This document shows, piece by piece, positions 1 to 8,548 of a DNA stretch of 64,000 nt (positions are counted from its first letter, which is position 1; every line of letters begins with the position of its first letter). Origin of the DNA: Actinomycetes bacterium. GTDB lineage: Bacteria > Actinomycetota > Actinomycetes > Propionibacteriales > Nocardioidaceae. Both the position numbers and the translations under genes were made by a program. The notes below the pieces were generated by a model that made no database searches, had not been told where the DNA came from, and saw only the letters and a list, made by a program, of their open reading frames with translations. The stretch is from contig JAEWOG010000011.1 of NCBI GenBank assembly GCA_023460975.1, positions 1 through 64,000 on the forward strand. The letters run 5' to 3'.

Positions 1-17
1 GCCAGCAGGCCTGCCGC

Positions 18-31
18 GGGGGGGGGGGGGG
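18..31. repeat. Homopolymeric G tract (14 G)
   Basis: An uninterrupted run of 14 G near the left edge, in otherwise high-GC but non-repetitive sequence. It lies outside any gene I can support. It could be a genuine length-variable tract or a sequencing/assembly weak point. The rest of positions 1-113 shows no supported gene. Confidence 0.6.
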
Positions 32-113
32 TGGGCCGGGTCGTACGAAGGGTGCGCATGGAACTCTCCTGTGGGTGCGCGGAAGGAGCCCGCGGCAACG
101 CACACGGGCAGGG

Positions 114-830
114 TCAGGTCGCGAGCACCACGGGTGGTCCACGGCGGGGATGGGCGCGCAGGGCCAGCACCCCGGGTCGAGCGACGAGCACGGCGCCGAC
201 CAGCGTGTGCCGCAGGGCATCGGGCCGTACGAGCACGGGCACCACGAGCGACGCCAGCACGACGTCGACACCGGCGCGAGCCAGACCCAGGAGTGCCCGC
301 AGCGCACGCTCGCCGTGGGCGAGGAACACTCCCAGGGCCACGGCGCCCAGCGCGTGCGCGGCCACCATCAGCGGCCCCTGCTCGGTGAGGTGCTCCCACT
401 GGTGGGCCCAAAAGCCCCCGCCCGAGGCGGATGCGGGCGCACCGGAACCGGTGGGCACGGTGGCGACGTACACGTCGTGCAGGTTGCCCGTACGCGGCCC
501 GGTGCCAGTCGGGACAGCGGGCACCGCCGACGTGCTCACTCGCCCGTCACCGGCGTGCCCGGCCAGGGACGAGAGCACGAGGTGGCCCCCAGTCTGAGCG
601 GCGACGACGAGGGCCACCAGTCGCGGCGTCGAGGCCCACGACAGCAGGAACTGCGCGCTCAGCAGCACGCTGGCCGCAAGCAGCACCGCGAGCACCGGGG
701 CGGGAGGCAGCAGGCCGCCACCGAGCAGGTGGGAGCCGACCGCGCTGCCGAGCCCCACCGTGCCGAGGGCCGTGGCGCGCGACCACACGAAGGGGGCGCG
801 CTCGGGGACGCCGGCGTCCGCGCGGGGCAT
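114..830 (-). CDS. Polytopic membrane protein of unknown function
   Basis: About 238 residues with roughly five hydrophobic segments: three in the first 100 residues and two after a polar, Gly/Ser/Thr-rich loop in the middle. Several histidines lie at segment edges, but no family motif is recognised. The ATG at 830 was preferred over the GTG at 836 because AGGGAGG sits five bases upstream of the ATG. The protein ends in a short basic tail. Small actinobacterial integral membrane proteins of this look occur near copper or cytochrome genes, but the downstream neighbour lies outside the window, so no role is assigned. It is divergent from the PadR gene. Confidence 0.6.
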   Translation of the reverse strand: MPRADAGVPERAPFVWSRATALGTVGLGSAVGSHLLGGGLLPPAPVLAVLLAASVLLSAQFLLSWASTPRLVALVVAAQTGGHLVLSSLAGHAGDGRVSTSAVPAVPTGTGPRTGNLHDVYVATVPTGSGAPASASGGGFWAHQWEHLTEQGPLMVAAHALGAVALGVFLAHGERALRALLGLARAGVDVVLASLVVPVLVRPDALRHTLVGAVLVARPGVLALRAHPRRGPPVVLAT

Positions 831-935
831 CGGCACCTCCCTGGTCTCGACCGGTACGCGCCGAGCCTAGGCGGTGGGTGCGCGCCAGCCGATTCGGGGC
901 TGGACCTTGAACGGCCACGACAGTCGCCGTACCAT

Positions 936-951
936 CGCGATATATCGCGAC
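936..951. promoter_or_regulatory. Palindromic PadR-type operator
   Basis: A perfect 16-bp palindrome, TCGCGATATATCGCGA, lies 20 bases before the PadR start codon. PadR-family regulators commonly autoregulate through AT-centred dyads of this look, so this is most likely the regulator's own operator and the core promoter region. The assignment is by inference from position and symmetry. Confidence 0.65.
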
Positions 952-970
952 ATTCGGAAGGACGAGCAGC

Positions 971-1642
971 ATGAACGACCCGTTCGGCTCCCGCCACTCT
1001 CGCCGTGGCCGCAACCCGTGGACTGCGTGGGGCGCCCCGTGGGCACCCGGAGCGGGCGGGCAGCAGGGCCCGCCGCCCTGGCTGTCCGAGCTCCTCGGAT
1101 TCGCTCAACCCTCTCCCCCTCCCCACCGCGGGCCGAAGGTGCGCCGCGGGGACGTCCGCACCGCGATCCTCGACGTGTTGCATCGCGCCGGGCAGGCGGA
1201 CGAGCCCATCAACGGCTACCAGGTGATCCAGCAGATCTCCGACCTCTCCGACGGCGCGTGGCGTCCCTCGCCCGGGTCGGTGTACCCGACCATCTCCCAA
1301 CTCGAGGACGAGGGACTCGTCACCAGCGACGACGCCCGCGGGCGCCGCACGATCCGGCTCACCGCCCAAGGGTTGGCCTGGGCAGAGGCCCACACCGACG
1401 AGCTCGCGGCCGTGTGGGAGCCCTTCTTCGCGGACGCCGCCTCGAGCGAGGCGACGCAGGACCCGCACGGCGGCGCGGACTTCAAGAGTGAGATCGGGCA
1501 GGTGCTCAGCGCCGCGTGGCAGCTGGTGACCCAAGGCTCGGAGTCGCAGCGCCGGGCCGCTCTCGACGTGCTCGTCGAGACCCGGCGGAGCCTCTACCAA
1601 ATCCTCGCCGAGGGCCGCCGCGACCCCGGGACGTCCCAGTGA
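971..1642 (+). CDS. PadR family transcriptional regulator
   Basis: 223 residues. The N-terminal 55 residues are Gly/Pro/Trp-rich and low complexity. A PadR winged helix follows: a helix starting RRGDVRTAILDVL, the recognition region with NGYQVIQQI and the hallmark SPGSVYPTISQLEDEGLV, then the wing with RGRRTIRLT. The C-terminal 80 residues should form the dimerisation helices. GAAGGA precedes the ATG. Its stop overlaps the GTG of the DUF1707 gene (GTGA), so the two are co-transcribed and the partner is the likely target. PadR proteins are generally ligand-responsive repressors; the ligand here is unknown. Confidence 0.9.
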   Translation: MNDPFGSRHSRRGRNPWTAWGAPWAPGAGGQQGPPPWLSELLGFAQPSPPPHRGPKVRRGDVRTAILDVLHRAGQADEPINGYQVIQQISDLSDGAWRPSPGSVYPTISQLEDEGLVTSDDARGRRTIRLTAQGLAWAEAHTDELAAVWEPFFADAASSEATQDPHGGADFKSEIGQVLSAAWQLVTQGSESQRRAALDVLVETRRSLYQILAEGRRDPGTSQ

Positions 1643-1935
1643 GGGACGTGCGCATCGGCGATGCCGAGCGTGAGCACGCCATGTCCGAGTTGGGCCGCCA
1701 CTACGCCGACGGACGATTGGAACACAGCGAGTACGACGAACGCCTCGACGCTGTCGGCACGGCCAGGACCGCCGCTGATCTGGCGATGCTGTTCGAGGAC
1801 CTGCCGGCACCCGTCAACCCCCGCCTGAGGCCCGAAGGTCGCCGCAGTCCCGTGCCGACGCGGCGGCACCAGCGGCCGCCCCTCGGCGTCATCCTCACGA
1901 TGATCGCGGTCATCGTCCTCTTCATCCTGCTGTGA
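1639..1935 (+). CDS. DUF1707 (SHOCT-like) single-pass membrane protein
   Basis: 98 residues starting at the GTG that overlaps the padR stop. The N-terminus reads VRDVRIGDAEREHAMSELG followed by HYADGRLEHSEYDERL, the classic DUF1707 signature, an acidic helical domain found in many actinobacterial membrane proteins. A Pro/Arg-rich linker leads to one transmembrane segment (ILTMIAVIVLFILL) that ends the protein. PadR-DUF1707 pairs resemble small envelope-stress modules, but the function of DUF1707 is not established. Confidence 0.8.
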   Translation: MRDVRIGDAEREHAMSELGRHYADGRLEHSEYDERLDAVGTARTAADLAMLFEDLPAPVNPRLRPEGRRSPVPTRRHQRPPLGVILTMIAVIVLFILL

Positions 1936-1966
1936 CCGCGGCCGGCGCCGCGACTACGGTGACGCC

Positions 1967-2380
1967 ATGAGCGCTTCCTGGCAGGACCCCGCCGTGATCG
2001 ACCGACTCCTCGACGAGACGAGCACCTGGGCAGTCGTCGGCCTGTCCAACGACACCTCGCGGACCGCTTCCGAGATCGCCGACCTGCTGCGAGGCAAGGG
2101 CAAGCGCGTCATTCCGATCCACCCGTCAGCACCGACGGTCGCTGGCGAGCAGGGGTACGCCACGCTGGCCGAGGTGCCCCACCAGGTGGACGTCGTCGAC
2201 CTGTTCGTGCGCTCGGAGCTCGCGGGCCCCGTCGTGGATCAGGCGATCGCCGTCGGCGCGAAGGGCGTGTGGCTCCAACTGGGCGTGATCGACGAACAAG
2301 CAGCACAACGCGCGGCAGCCGCCGGGCTGGACGTCGTCATGGACACCTGCCCCGCCATCGAGTGGCGGGGCCGCGACTGA
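1967..2380 (+). CDS. CoA-binding domain protein (YccU-like)
   Basis: 137 residues forming one Rossmann-like CoA-binding domain. Key segments are TWAVVGLSNDTSRTASEIAD near the N-terminus, VIPIHPSAP, VDVVDLFVRSE, and KGVWLQLGVID with a conserved cysteine near the end in MDTCPAIE. This is the usual length for the stand-alone family, which is related to the N-terminus of succinyl-CoA synthetase alpha. The family binds CoA or CoA disulfide-like ligands; its physiological role is not settled. Convergent with the LTA-synthase-like gene, with only three bases between the two stops. Confidence 0.85.
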   Translation: MSASWQDPAVIDRLLDETSTWAVVGLSNDTSRTASEIADLLRGKGKRVIPIHPSAPTVAGEQGYATLAEVPHQVDVVDLFVRSELAGPVVDQAIAVGAKGVWLQLGVIDEQAAQRAAAAGLDVVMDTCPAIEWRGRD

Positions 2381-2383
2381 TCG

Positions 2384-4279
2384 TCAGCGCGCGTCGACGG
2401 CCTCGGGTTCGTACCAGAGGTCGGCCAGCGCATAGCGCTCTCCCACCGAGAAGTCGTACTGCACCAGGCGCAGGTCGTCGACGAGGCGACGCTGCTCCGA
2501 CGTCATGTCGTCATAGCTCAGGGCACTACCATCAGGCCGCACGGCGCCAGTCACGGTGAGCGCCCCCACCTGCTCGCGGACGGCACGCAGCAGGCGCAGA
2601 TAGCCGGGGGCCTCTCCCCCGTGCAGCTCGGCGGCCACCTCGATGAACGACGAGGCGGCCACCGTTCCGAGGGGGTCCCTTGCGGCGTCGACCCTCTCCG
2701 AGTCCCACACGAAGAACGGCGCTCGCCGTGCCGCTTGCGGATCAGCAGACACCACTCCGGATGGCAGGACACCGGGGAAGTGGTCACCGAAGTACACCAA
2801 CAGCGTTGGCTCCCCCGTCTGCTCAAGATCGTCCATCAACTCCCGTACGGCCCGGTCGCTGTCGGCGACTCCTGCAGCCCACGCGCCGATCTTGGCCTCG
2901 GCACCTGAGTTCGGGGCAGCCAGCGTGACGTCAGCGGTGCCGAACGTGTCAGCGGAATACGGTCCGTGATTTTGCATAGTGACGACGTGCACCAGAGTGG
3001 GTGCTTCAGACCCCTCGATCTCCGTCACCACTTCTTCGAACAGCGCCTGGTCGGTCACGCCCCCAAGCAGACCGACCCGCTCGGCATCCCCGAAGGTCTC
3101 GCGCGTCTTGAATTCATCGAAACCGAGCGCACGGTATGCCTCAGGGCGCCGGTAGAGCTCGTCAGTGAATCCGTGAACGGCAACAGTGCGGTGCCCTCGG
3201 GTCGCTAGCCACGCCGCCACACTGGGGTAGGTGCCCTGTTCAGGAACGAACTGGACAAAGGGCGAGTCCACCTGGGGCGCGAATAGCCCCATGCTCTGAC
3301 CCGTGAGCGCTTGGAACTCCATCGTCGCGGTGCCGGTCCCGTAGTCAGTCACCGTCTGGCCGCCCCAACCCCGTCGGATTTGGGCGTGGATGTTTGTCAG
3401 CGGGTCAGGTTGGATGTCGACGCCCTTCACGCCATCCAGTTCGCCCATGGACTCGCTGAGGATCACGACCACGTTCGTGTCATCGAGCACCCCCTCCCCA
3501 GTGGAGGGAGCCGCCCACCGAGACGCCACATCTGCCATCGTCTGAGCGTCATACCCAGCGGGCGGCTCCATAGCCTCGACGGGCAATGTGTACAGAGCCC
3601 CTGCCACTGCGCCGTTGAGGCGGTAATTGTCGAAGTCCGACCACGCCGCCCACTGAGCACCCACCGCGTCGTACGAGCGTCGCAAGACATTGCCCGTGCG
3701 GTTGAACCCCGAGGCCGCGAAGAGCACACTCATCGCGGCGAGTACGCACACCACACGAACTGTTACCCACTTGCGGTCGGTTGCTGCCGGTCGTTTCCAC
3801 CCACGGGTCATCCGATCCACGACCCAGCCGACGGCCACGGCGGCCACCGCGACCACGACGAGCGACCCCACCACGACCCTAGGAGAGCCGAGCGCTGCCA
3901 GCAGCGCAGGGTCCGACAGGAATCGCATGTCGGCTGGGACGGCCGGCTGCTGCAGTACTTGAACTCGCTGCCAACTCGCCATGGCGATGAACACGGCCAG
4001 AATCATCATCACTGTGAGTGGCCATCGCAGGCTTGCGACGACACTCACGATGCCCATCATCACTACGGTCAGCAGCACTGCGCTGAGAACGATTGGCCCA
4101 GGACGGGTGACTAGGCGTACTCCCAGGCCGAACCAGACCGGCAGTTGCAGGAGCAACGTCGCCAGCAACGAACAGAGAAAAGTGGTGGCGATCGCGCTGC
4201 CGTATGAACCGGCCAGCCACGTGCGCACCGGCCCGCGGCTCTCTTGCGTCGAGCGGTCGGCCCCCTCCGAGTCCCTCAT
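2384..4279 (-). CDS. LTA-synthase-like membrane phosphotransferase (sulfatase fold)
   Basis: 631 residues from the ATG at 4279; a TTG at 4324 is an alternative start. The N-terminal half has about five membrane segments, and the C-terminal extracytoplasmic half has the alkaline-phosphatase/sulfatase fold. It shows NVVVILSESMG (first metal Glu), GTGTATMEFQALTGQSM carrying the probable Thr nucleophile, HVVTMQNHGPY and LLVYFGDHFPG, matching the LtaS/phosphoglycerol transferase layout. Such enzymes move glycerol-phosphate or similar groups onto envelope glycolipids or glycopolymers; the acceptor here is unknown. Codon use and base composition look less GC-rich than in neighbouring genes, which hints at acquisition. 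It follows gdhA on the same strand. Confidence 0.8.
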   Translation of the reverse strand: MRDSEGADRSTQESRGPVRTWLAGSYGSAIATTFLCSLLATLLLQLPVWFGLGVRLVTRPGPIVLSAVLLTVVMMGIVSVVASLRWPLTVMMILAVFIAMASWQRVQVLQQPAVPADMRFLSDPALLAALGSPRVVVGSLVVVAVAAVAVGWVVDRMTRGWKRPAATDRKWVTVRVVCVLAAMSVLFAASGFNRTGNVLRRSYDAVGAQWAAWSDFDNYRLNGAVAGALYTLPVEAMEPPAGYDAQTMADVASRWAAPSTGEGVLDDTNVVVILSESMGELDGVKGVDIQPDPLTNIHAQIRRGWGGQTVTDYGTGTATMEFQALTGQSMGLFAPQVDSPFVQFVPEQGTYPSVAAWLATRGHRTVAVHGFTDELYRRPEAYRALGFDEFKTRETFGDAERVGLLGGVTDQALFEEVVTEIEGSEAPTLVHVVTMQNHGPYSADTFGTADVTLAAPNSGAEAKIGAWAAGVADSDRAVRELMDDLEQTGEPTLLVYFGDHFPGVLPSGVVSADPQAARRAPFFVWDSERVDAARDPLGTVAASSFIEVAAELHGGEAPGYLRLLRAVREQVGALTVTGAVRPDGSALSYDDMTSEQRRLVDDLRLVQYDFSVGERYALADLWYEPEAVDAR

Positions 4280-4330
4280 ACCCACCGTGGGAGAGTACGC
4301 GCGTTCAGAACTCAGCGGAGCCAAAACACC

Positions 4331-5677
4331 TCAGACGACGCCGAGGGCCAACATGGCGTCGGCGACCTGCTTGAACCCGGAGATGTTGGCGCCGAGGACG
4401 TAGTCGCCGGGACGGCCGTACTCGTCGGCCGCCGAGGCACACCGGTCGTGGATGCCCGCCATGATGTTGGCGAGTCGCTGCTCGGTGTAGTCGTGGCTCC
4501 ACGAGTCGCGTGAGGCGTTCTGCTGCATCTCCAGCGCGGAGGTGGCCACGCCACCCGCGTTGGCCGCCTTGCCGGGAGCAAAAAGGACACCTGCGTCGGT
4601 GAACGTGGTGACACCTCGCGGCGTGGTCGGCATGTTCGCGCCCTCAGCGACCACCTTGACGCCGTTGCGCACCAGCGCCTCGGCCGCGGTGTGGTCGAGC
4701 TCGTTCTCGGTCGCGCACGGCAGGGCGACGTCGCAGGCCACGTCCCAGATCGATCCGCCGGGCACGTACACGCTGCCGGGGCGACGGGCGGCGTACTCGG
4801 AGATCCGGGCCCGCTCGACCTCCTTGATCTGCTTGACCAGGTCCAGGTCGAGCCCGGCCTCGTCGACGACGTAGCCGGCAGAGTCCGAACAGGCCACGAC
4901 GGTGCCGCCGAGCTCGTGGACCTTCTCGATCGCGTAGATGGCCACGTTGCCGGAGCCGGAGACGACGACGCGCTTGCCGTCCAACGACTCGCCGTTGGCC
5001 TTGAGCATGTTGTCGACGAAGAAGACCGTCCCGTAGCCGGTGGCCTCCTTGCGCACCAGCGAGCCGCCCCAGCCGATTCCCTTGCCGGTCAGGACGCCGG
5101 ACTCGTAGCGGTTGGTGATCCGCTTGTACTGGCCGAACATGTAGCCGATCTCGCGGCCACCCACCCCGATGTCGCCCGCCGGGACGTCGGTGTACTCGCC
5201 GATGTGGCGGTAGAGCTCAGTCATGAAGGACTGGCAAAAGCGCATGATCTCGTTGTCGGAGCGGCCCTTGGGGTCGAAGTCCGAGCCGCCCTTGCCGCCG
5301 CCGATGGGCAGGCCGGTCAGAGCGTTCTTGAAGATCTGCTCGAAGCCGAGGAACTTGATGATGCCGAGGTAGACGCTCGGGTGGAACCGCAGACCGCCCT
5401 TGTAGGGGCCGAGTGCGGAGTTGAACTCCACCCGGAAGCCGCGGTTGATCTCGATCCGGCCGTTGTCGTCGACCCACGGCACGCGGAAGATGATCTGCCG
5501 CTCCGGCTCGCAGATGCGCTCGATGACACGGGCATCGGCGTACTCGGGGTGCTTGGCGATCACCGGGCCGAGCGAGTCCAGCACCTCACGGACCGCCTGG
5601 TGGAACTCCAGCTCGCCCGGGTTGCGGCGGAGGACCAGTTCGTAGATGGACTGCAGCTTCGGATCAAGACTTCCCAC
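4331..5677 (-). CDS. gdhA: NADP-type glutamate dehydrogenase
   Basis: 448 residues, the normal length of the hexameric small GDH. It converts 2-oxoglutarate and ammonium to glutamate in the cytosol. The catalytic region is GGGKGGSDFDPKG at about residues 126-138, with Lys129 in the active-site loop; the substrate loop KGGLRFHP lies just upstream. The dinucleotide site is VVVSGSGNVAIYA at about 236-248. It begins with a GTG at 5677. It is separated from purE by 102 bases that should hold its promoter. Confidence 0.95.
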   Translation of the reverse strand: MGSLDPKLQSIYELVLRRNPGELEFHQAVREVLDSLGPVIAKHPEYADARVIERICEPERQIIFRVPWVDDNGRIEINRGFRVEFNSALGPYKGGLRFHPSVYLGIIKFLGFEQIFKNALTGLPIGGGKGGSDFDPKGRSDNEIMRFCQSFMTELYRHIGEYTDVPAGDIGVGGREIGYMFGQYKRITNRYESGVLTGKGIGWGGSLVRKEATGYGTVFFVDNMLKANGESLDGKRVVVSGSGNVAIYAIEKVHELGGTVVACSDSAGYVVDEAGLDLDLVKQIKEVERARISEYAARRPGSVYVPGGSIWDVACDVALPCATENELDHTAAEALVRNGVKVVAEGANMPTTPRGVTTFTDAGVLFAPGKAANAGGVATSALEMQQNASRDSWSHDYTEQRLANIMAGIHDRCASAADEYGRPGDYVLGANISGFKQVADAMLALGVV

Positions 5678-5779
5678 AGGCGGAGGCTATCGGCCTTCTG
5701 CCTGCCGAGCACACCGGGGTCGCTCCCCCTCACCCGCGCACAGCCGCCCGTACGCGACGGGTGCCGGTCGGGGCGAGGG

Positions 5780-6313
5780 TCAGAAGCCCAGCTTGTGGGG
5801 CCGTACGGTCGCCTCGCGCACCGCCTCACCCTTGGTGTGGGCGGCCTTGGACAGGTCCTCGGCGAAGGCGAGGAGCCGGTCGGTCAGCGCGGCGTCGGAC
5901 GTGGCGAGGATCCGCGCGGCGAGGATGCCGGCGTTGCGCGCGTTGCCGATGGCCACGGTGGCCACCGGGATGCCGGCCGGCATCTGCACGATGGAGAGCA
6001 GCGAGTCCATGCCGTCGAGGTACTTCAGCGGCACGGGCACACCGACCACCGGCAGCGGTGTCAAGGACGCCAGCATCCCGGGCAGGTGCGCCGCTCCCCC
6101 GGCGCCGGCGATGACGACCTTGAGGCCGCGGCCGTGGGCCTGCTGCCCCCACTCGACCATCTCCGTCGGCATCCGGTGCGCCGAGACCACGTCGGCCTCC
6201 CACGCGACGCCCAGCTCGTCGAGGACCTCCGCAGCCGCACGCATCGTGGGCCAGTCGGAGTCGGACCCCATCACGATGCCGACCAGAGGGGTGGTGTTCT
6301 CGCTCATGCTCAC
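5780..6313 (-). CDS. purE: N5-carboxyaminoimidazole ribonucleotide mutase
   Basis: 177 residues. PurE rearranges N5-CAIR to CAIR in de novo purine synthesis. The family motifs are all present: VGIVMGSDSDWPTM near the N-terminus, the VSAHRMP loop, IAGAGGAAHLPGM, and GNARNAG. The start is a GTG that overlaps the purK stop (GTGA), so the two are translationally coupled in the order purK-purE. Length and motifs fit the class I enzyme that works with PurK. Confidence 0.96.
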   Translation of the reverse strand: MSMSENTTPLVGIVMGSDSDWPTMRAAAEVLDELGVAWEADVVSAHRMPTEMVEWGQQAHGRGLKVVIAGAGGAAHLPGMLASLTPLPVVGVPVPLKYLDGMDSLLSIVQMPAGIPVATVAIGNARNAGILAARILATSDAALTDRLLAFAEDLSKAAHTKGEAVREATVRPHKLGF

Positions 6314-7476
6314 TCGCTCTCGTTGCCCAGTTCACCGGCGAACCACGCTGCCGCGTGCCGGGCACGCGCGAGGCAGTCGTCGAGGTCGTCGCCGTACGCG
6401 TTGACGTGGCCGACCTTGCGCCCGGGGCGCAGGTCCTTGCCGTACAGGTGCACCCGCAGGTGGGGGTCGCGGGCCAGCGCGTGGGGGTAGCCGTCCCACA
6501 GCCGCCCGGCGTCGGGGTCGCCGCCGAGGATGTTGACCATGACGGTCCACCGCGCCCGGGGTGCGGGCGATCCCAGGGGCAGGTCGAGCACGGCGCGCAG
6601 GTGGTTCTCGAACTGGCTCGTCACCGCGCCGTCCTGGCTCCAGTGGCCGGTGTTGTGGGGGCGCATGGCCAACTCGTTGACGAGGATGCGCCCGTCGGTG
6701 GTCTCGAAGAGTTCGACCGCGAGGATCCCGGTGACGTCCAGCTCACCGGCCACCCGCAGTGCCAACTGCTGCGCCTGCCCGGCCAGTTCCGGGTCCAGGT
6801 CGGGGGCCGGGGCGACGACCTCGTGACAGATCCCGTCGCGCTGGGTGGTGGCCACGACGGGGTACGCCGCCGCCTGCCCCGACGGGGCACGCGCCACCAG
6901 CGCGGACAGCTCTCGACGGAAGTCGACCAACTCCTCGGCCAGGACCTCGACGCCCGCTGCCTGGGCGGCCGTGAAGGCGGCCTGCGCCTCGGCCGGCTCG
7001 CGGACGACCCACACGCCCTTGCCGTCGTACCCGCCGCGGGTTGTCTTGAGCACGCAGGGCAGCCCGAACCGGACCACATCGTCGAGGTCCGCGACGACAG
7101 CGTTGCGAGGGCAGGGCACGCCCAACTCGGCGAGCCGGCGCCGCATCACGGCCTTGTCCTGGGCGTGGATCAGTGCGTCGGGGCCGGGCCGTACGGCCAC
7201 CCCGTCGGCTTCCAGAGCACGCAGGTGCTCGGTGGGAACGTGCTCGTGGTCGAACGTCACCACCGCAGCCGAGTCGGTCACGGCGCGCAGGGTGGCCAGG
7301 TCGCGGTAGTTCCCCACGACGTGGTCGCCGATCACCTGAGCCGCGGAGACTCCCTCAGCCTCGGCAAGCAGTCGCAGGGGCAGCCCGAGGGCCACGGCGG
7401 GCTGAGCCATCATGCGGGCCAGCTGACCTCCCCCGATGATGGCGAGGAGCGGGGCACGACGAGACGCCTGGGACAC
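6310..7476 (-). CDS. purK: N5-carboxyaminoimidazole ribonucleotide synthase
   Basis: 388 residues, an ATP-grasp ligase that makes N5-CAIR from AIR, bicarbonate and ATP. It opens with IIGGGQLARMM, carries TTRGGYDGKGVWVV in the ATP-grasp lid, and has NELAMRPHNTGHWSQ near the active site. It starts with GTG only ten bases after the stop of the adenylyl cyclase gene, so it probably belongs to the same transcription unit as birA, the PH protein and the cyclase. Confidence 0.95.
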   Translation of the reverse strand: MSQASRRAPLLAIIGGGQLARMMAQPAVALGLPLRLLAEAEGVSAAQVIGDHVVGNYRDLATLRAVTDSAAVVTFDHEHVPTEHLRALEADGVAVRPGPDALIHAQDKAVMRRRLAELGVPCPRNAVVADLDDVVRFGLPCVLKTTRGGYDGKGVWVVREPAEAQAAFTAAQAAGVEVLAEELVDFRRELSALVARAPSGQAAAYPVVATTQRDGICHEVVAPAPDLDPELAGQAQQLALRVAGELDVTGILAVELFETTDGRILVNELAMRPHNTGHWSQDGAVTSQFENHLRAVLDLPLGSPAPRARWTVMVNILGGDPDAGRLWDGYPHALARDPHLRVHLYGKDLRPGRKVGHVNAYGDDLDDCLARARHAAAWFAGELGNESE

Positions 7477-7486
7477 GGACAGGACC

Positions 7487-8548
7487 CTATCGGCGTCGTA
7501 CGGTCAACGGTTCGACCAGTCCGAACCCACGGACCGGGCGGGCGGTGAGACGCCGGCTCTCGTACAGCTCAGGAGACAACTTGTCGGCCGTGTGCTGGTC
7601 GATGATGATCCGGTTGCGGCGGGCCACGGCGGTGAGGCGGGCGGCCATGTTGACCGGGGGGCCAAACACGTCGCCCAGGCGCTGGACCACGGGTCCGCTG
7701 GCCACGCCGACCCGTACGTCGGGCATCTTCGGGTCGCGACCGACGACGTTGATGATGCCCTCCGCGATGGCCATCGACTTGTCGGCGTCGTCGATGACGA
7801 ACAGCACGGAGTCACCCAGGCTCTTGATGATCCGCCCACCCATGCGCGAGACAACGTCCTGGCACCGCGACTCGAACACCTCGACGAGATCGCCCAGCTT
7901 TTCGCGGGTGATCCGGTTGGACAGCGCGGTGAAGGACACGATGTCGGCAAAACCCACGCTCACCTCGACGGTGTGCAGGTCCTCGTCCTTGGCTCCCATC
8001 GCCTCCACGCGCGCCACAGCGGCGGCCAGGTGGCGGCGCCAGGCGTAGATCACGAGCAGCTCGAAGGGGCGGTTGAGCTCGTCGATCAGGCGCATCGCCG
8101 AGGTGACGCGCGATCCGGTGGCCTGCTCACCCGACTCGAGTTCCTCGACCCGGGTCACCAGCGTGGCGACCTCCCAGTCGGCCAGGCGCGACATCATCTG
8201 CCCGACCCCGCGCGTGAGGTTGACCGCGGTGTCGAAGTCGATGGACCCGGACTCCACGAACCCCATCAGGACCGAGACGGCTTCGAGGTCTGCCTCGTTG
8301 AAGGCGACCTCGGTGTCGAACTCAGGGAATCCCAGGGCCCGCCACAGCCGGCGGGCCTCATCGATCGTGATGCCGCTCTCCTCGGCGACATCGGCGGCCG
8401 AGAACACCGGAGCCGTACCGAGGATCGCGCGGGTCAGGCGGTCGCTCGCCCCGCCGAGCTCGCTGGGGTCGCGCAGAGAGCCCTGACGCTGTGCGGACGC
8501 GTCGGGGAGGGAGTGGTCGGCGTCGCCGCCGCCCTGCTCAGGCGCCAT
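7487..8548 (-). CDS. Class III adenylate cyclase, Rv1264-like
   Basis: 353 residues. An N-terminal helical regulatory domain of about 185 residues is followed by a class III catalytic domain. Both metal aspartates are present (D202 in VGFADIVSFT; D246 in IKSLGDSVLF), with Lys242 as the probable adenine-specifying residue, Asp293 in LGDVFGPPVN, and N300 and R304 as transition-state residues. This is a full catalytic set, so an active homodimer is expected. The N-terminal domain resembles the autoinhibitory, pH-sensing domain of mycobacterial Rv1264. No membrane segment is present. The start overlaps the end of the PH-domain gene by 11 bases. Confidence 0.9.
   Translation of the reverse strand: MAPEQGGGDADHSLPDASAQRQGSLRDPSELGGASDRLTRAILGTAPVFSAADVAEESGITIDEARRLWRALGFPEFDTEVAFNEADLEAVSVLMGFVESGSIDFDTAVNLTRGVGQMMSRLADWEVATLVTRVEELESGEQATGSRVTSAMRLIDELNRPFELLVIYAWRRHLAAAVARVEAMGAKDEDLHTVEVSVGFADIVSFTALSNRITREKLGDLVEVFESRCQDVVSRMGGRIIKSLGDSVLFVIDDADKSMAIAEGIINVVGRDPKMPDVRVGVASGPVVQRLGDVFGPPVNMAARLTAVARRNRIIIDQHTADKLSPELYESRRLTARPVRGFGLVEPLTVRRR

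Noticed and set aside
1..113. A partial gene at the left edge
   Set aside because: Open frames there are shadows without motif or ribosome binding site; only the G tract is notable.
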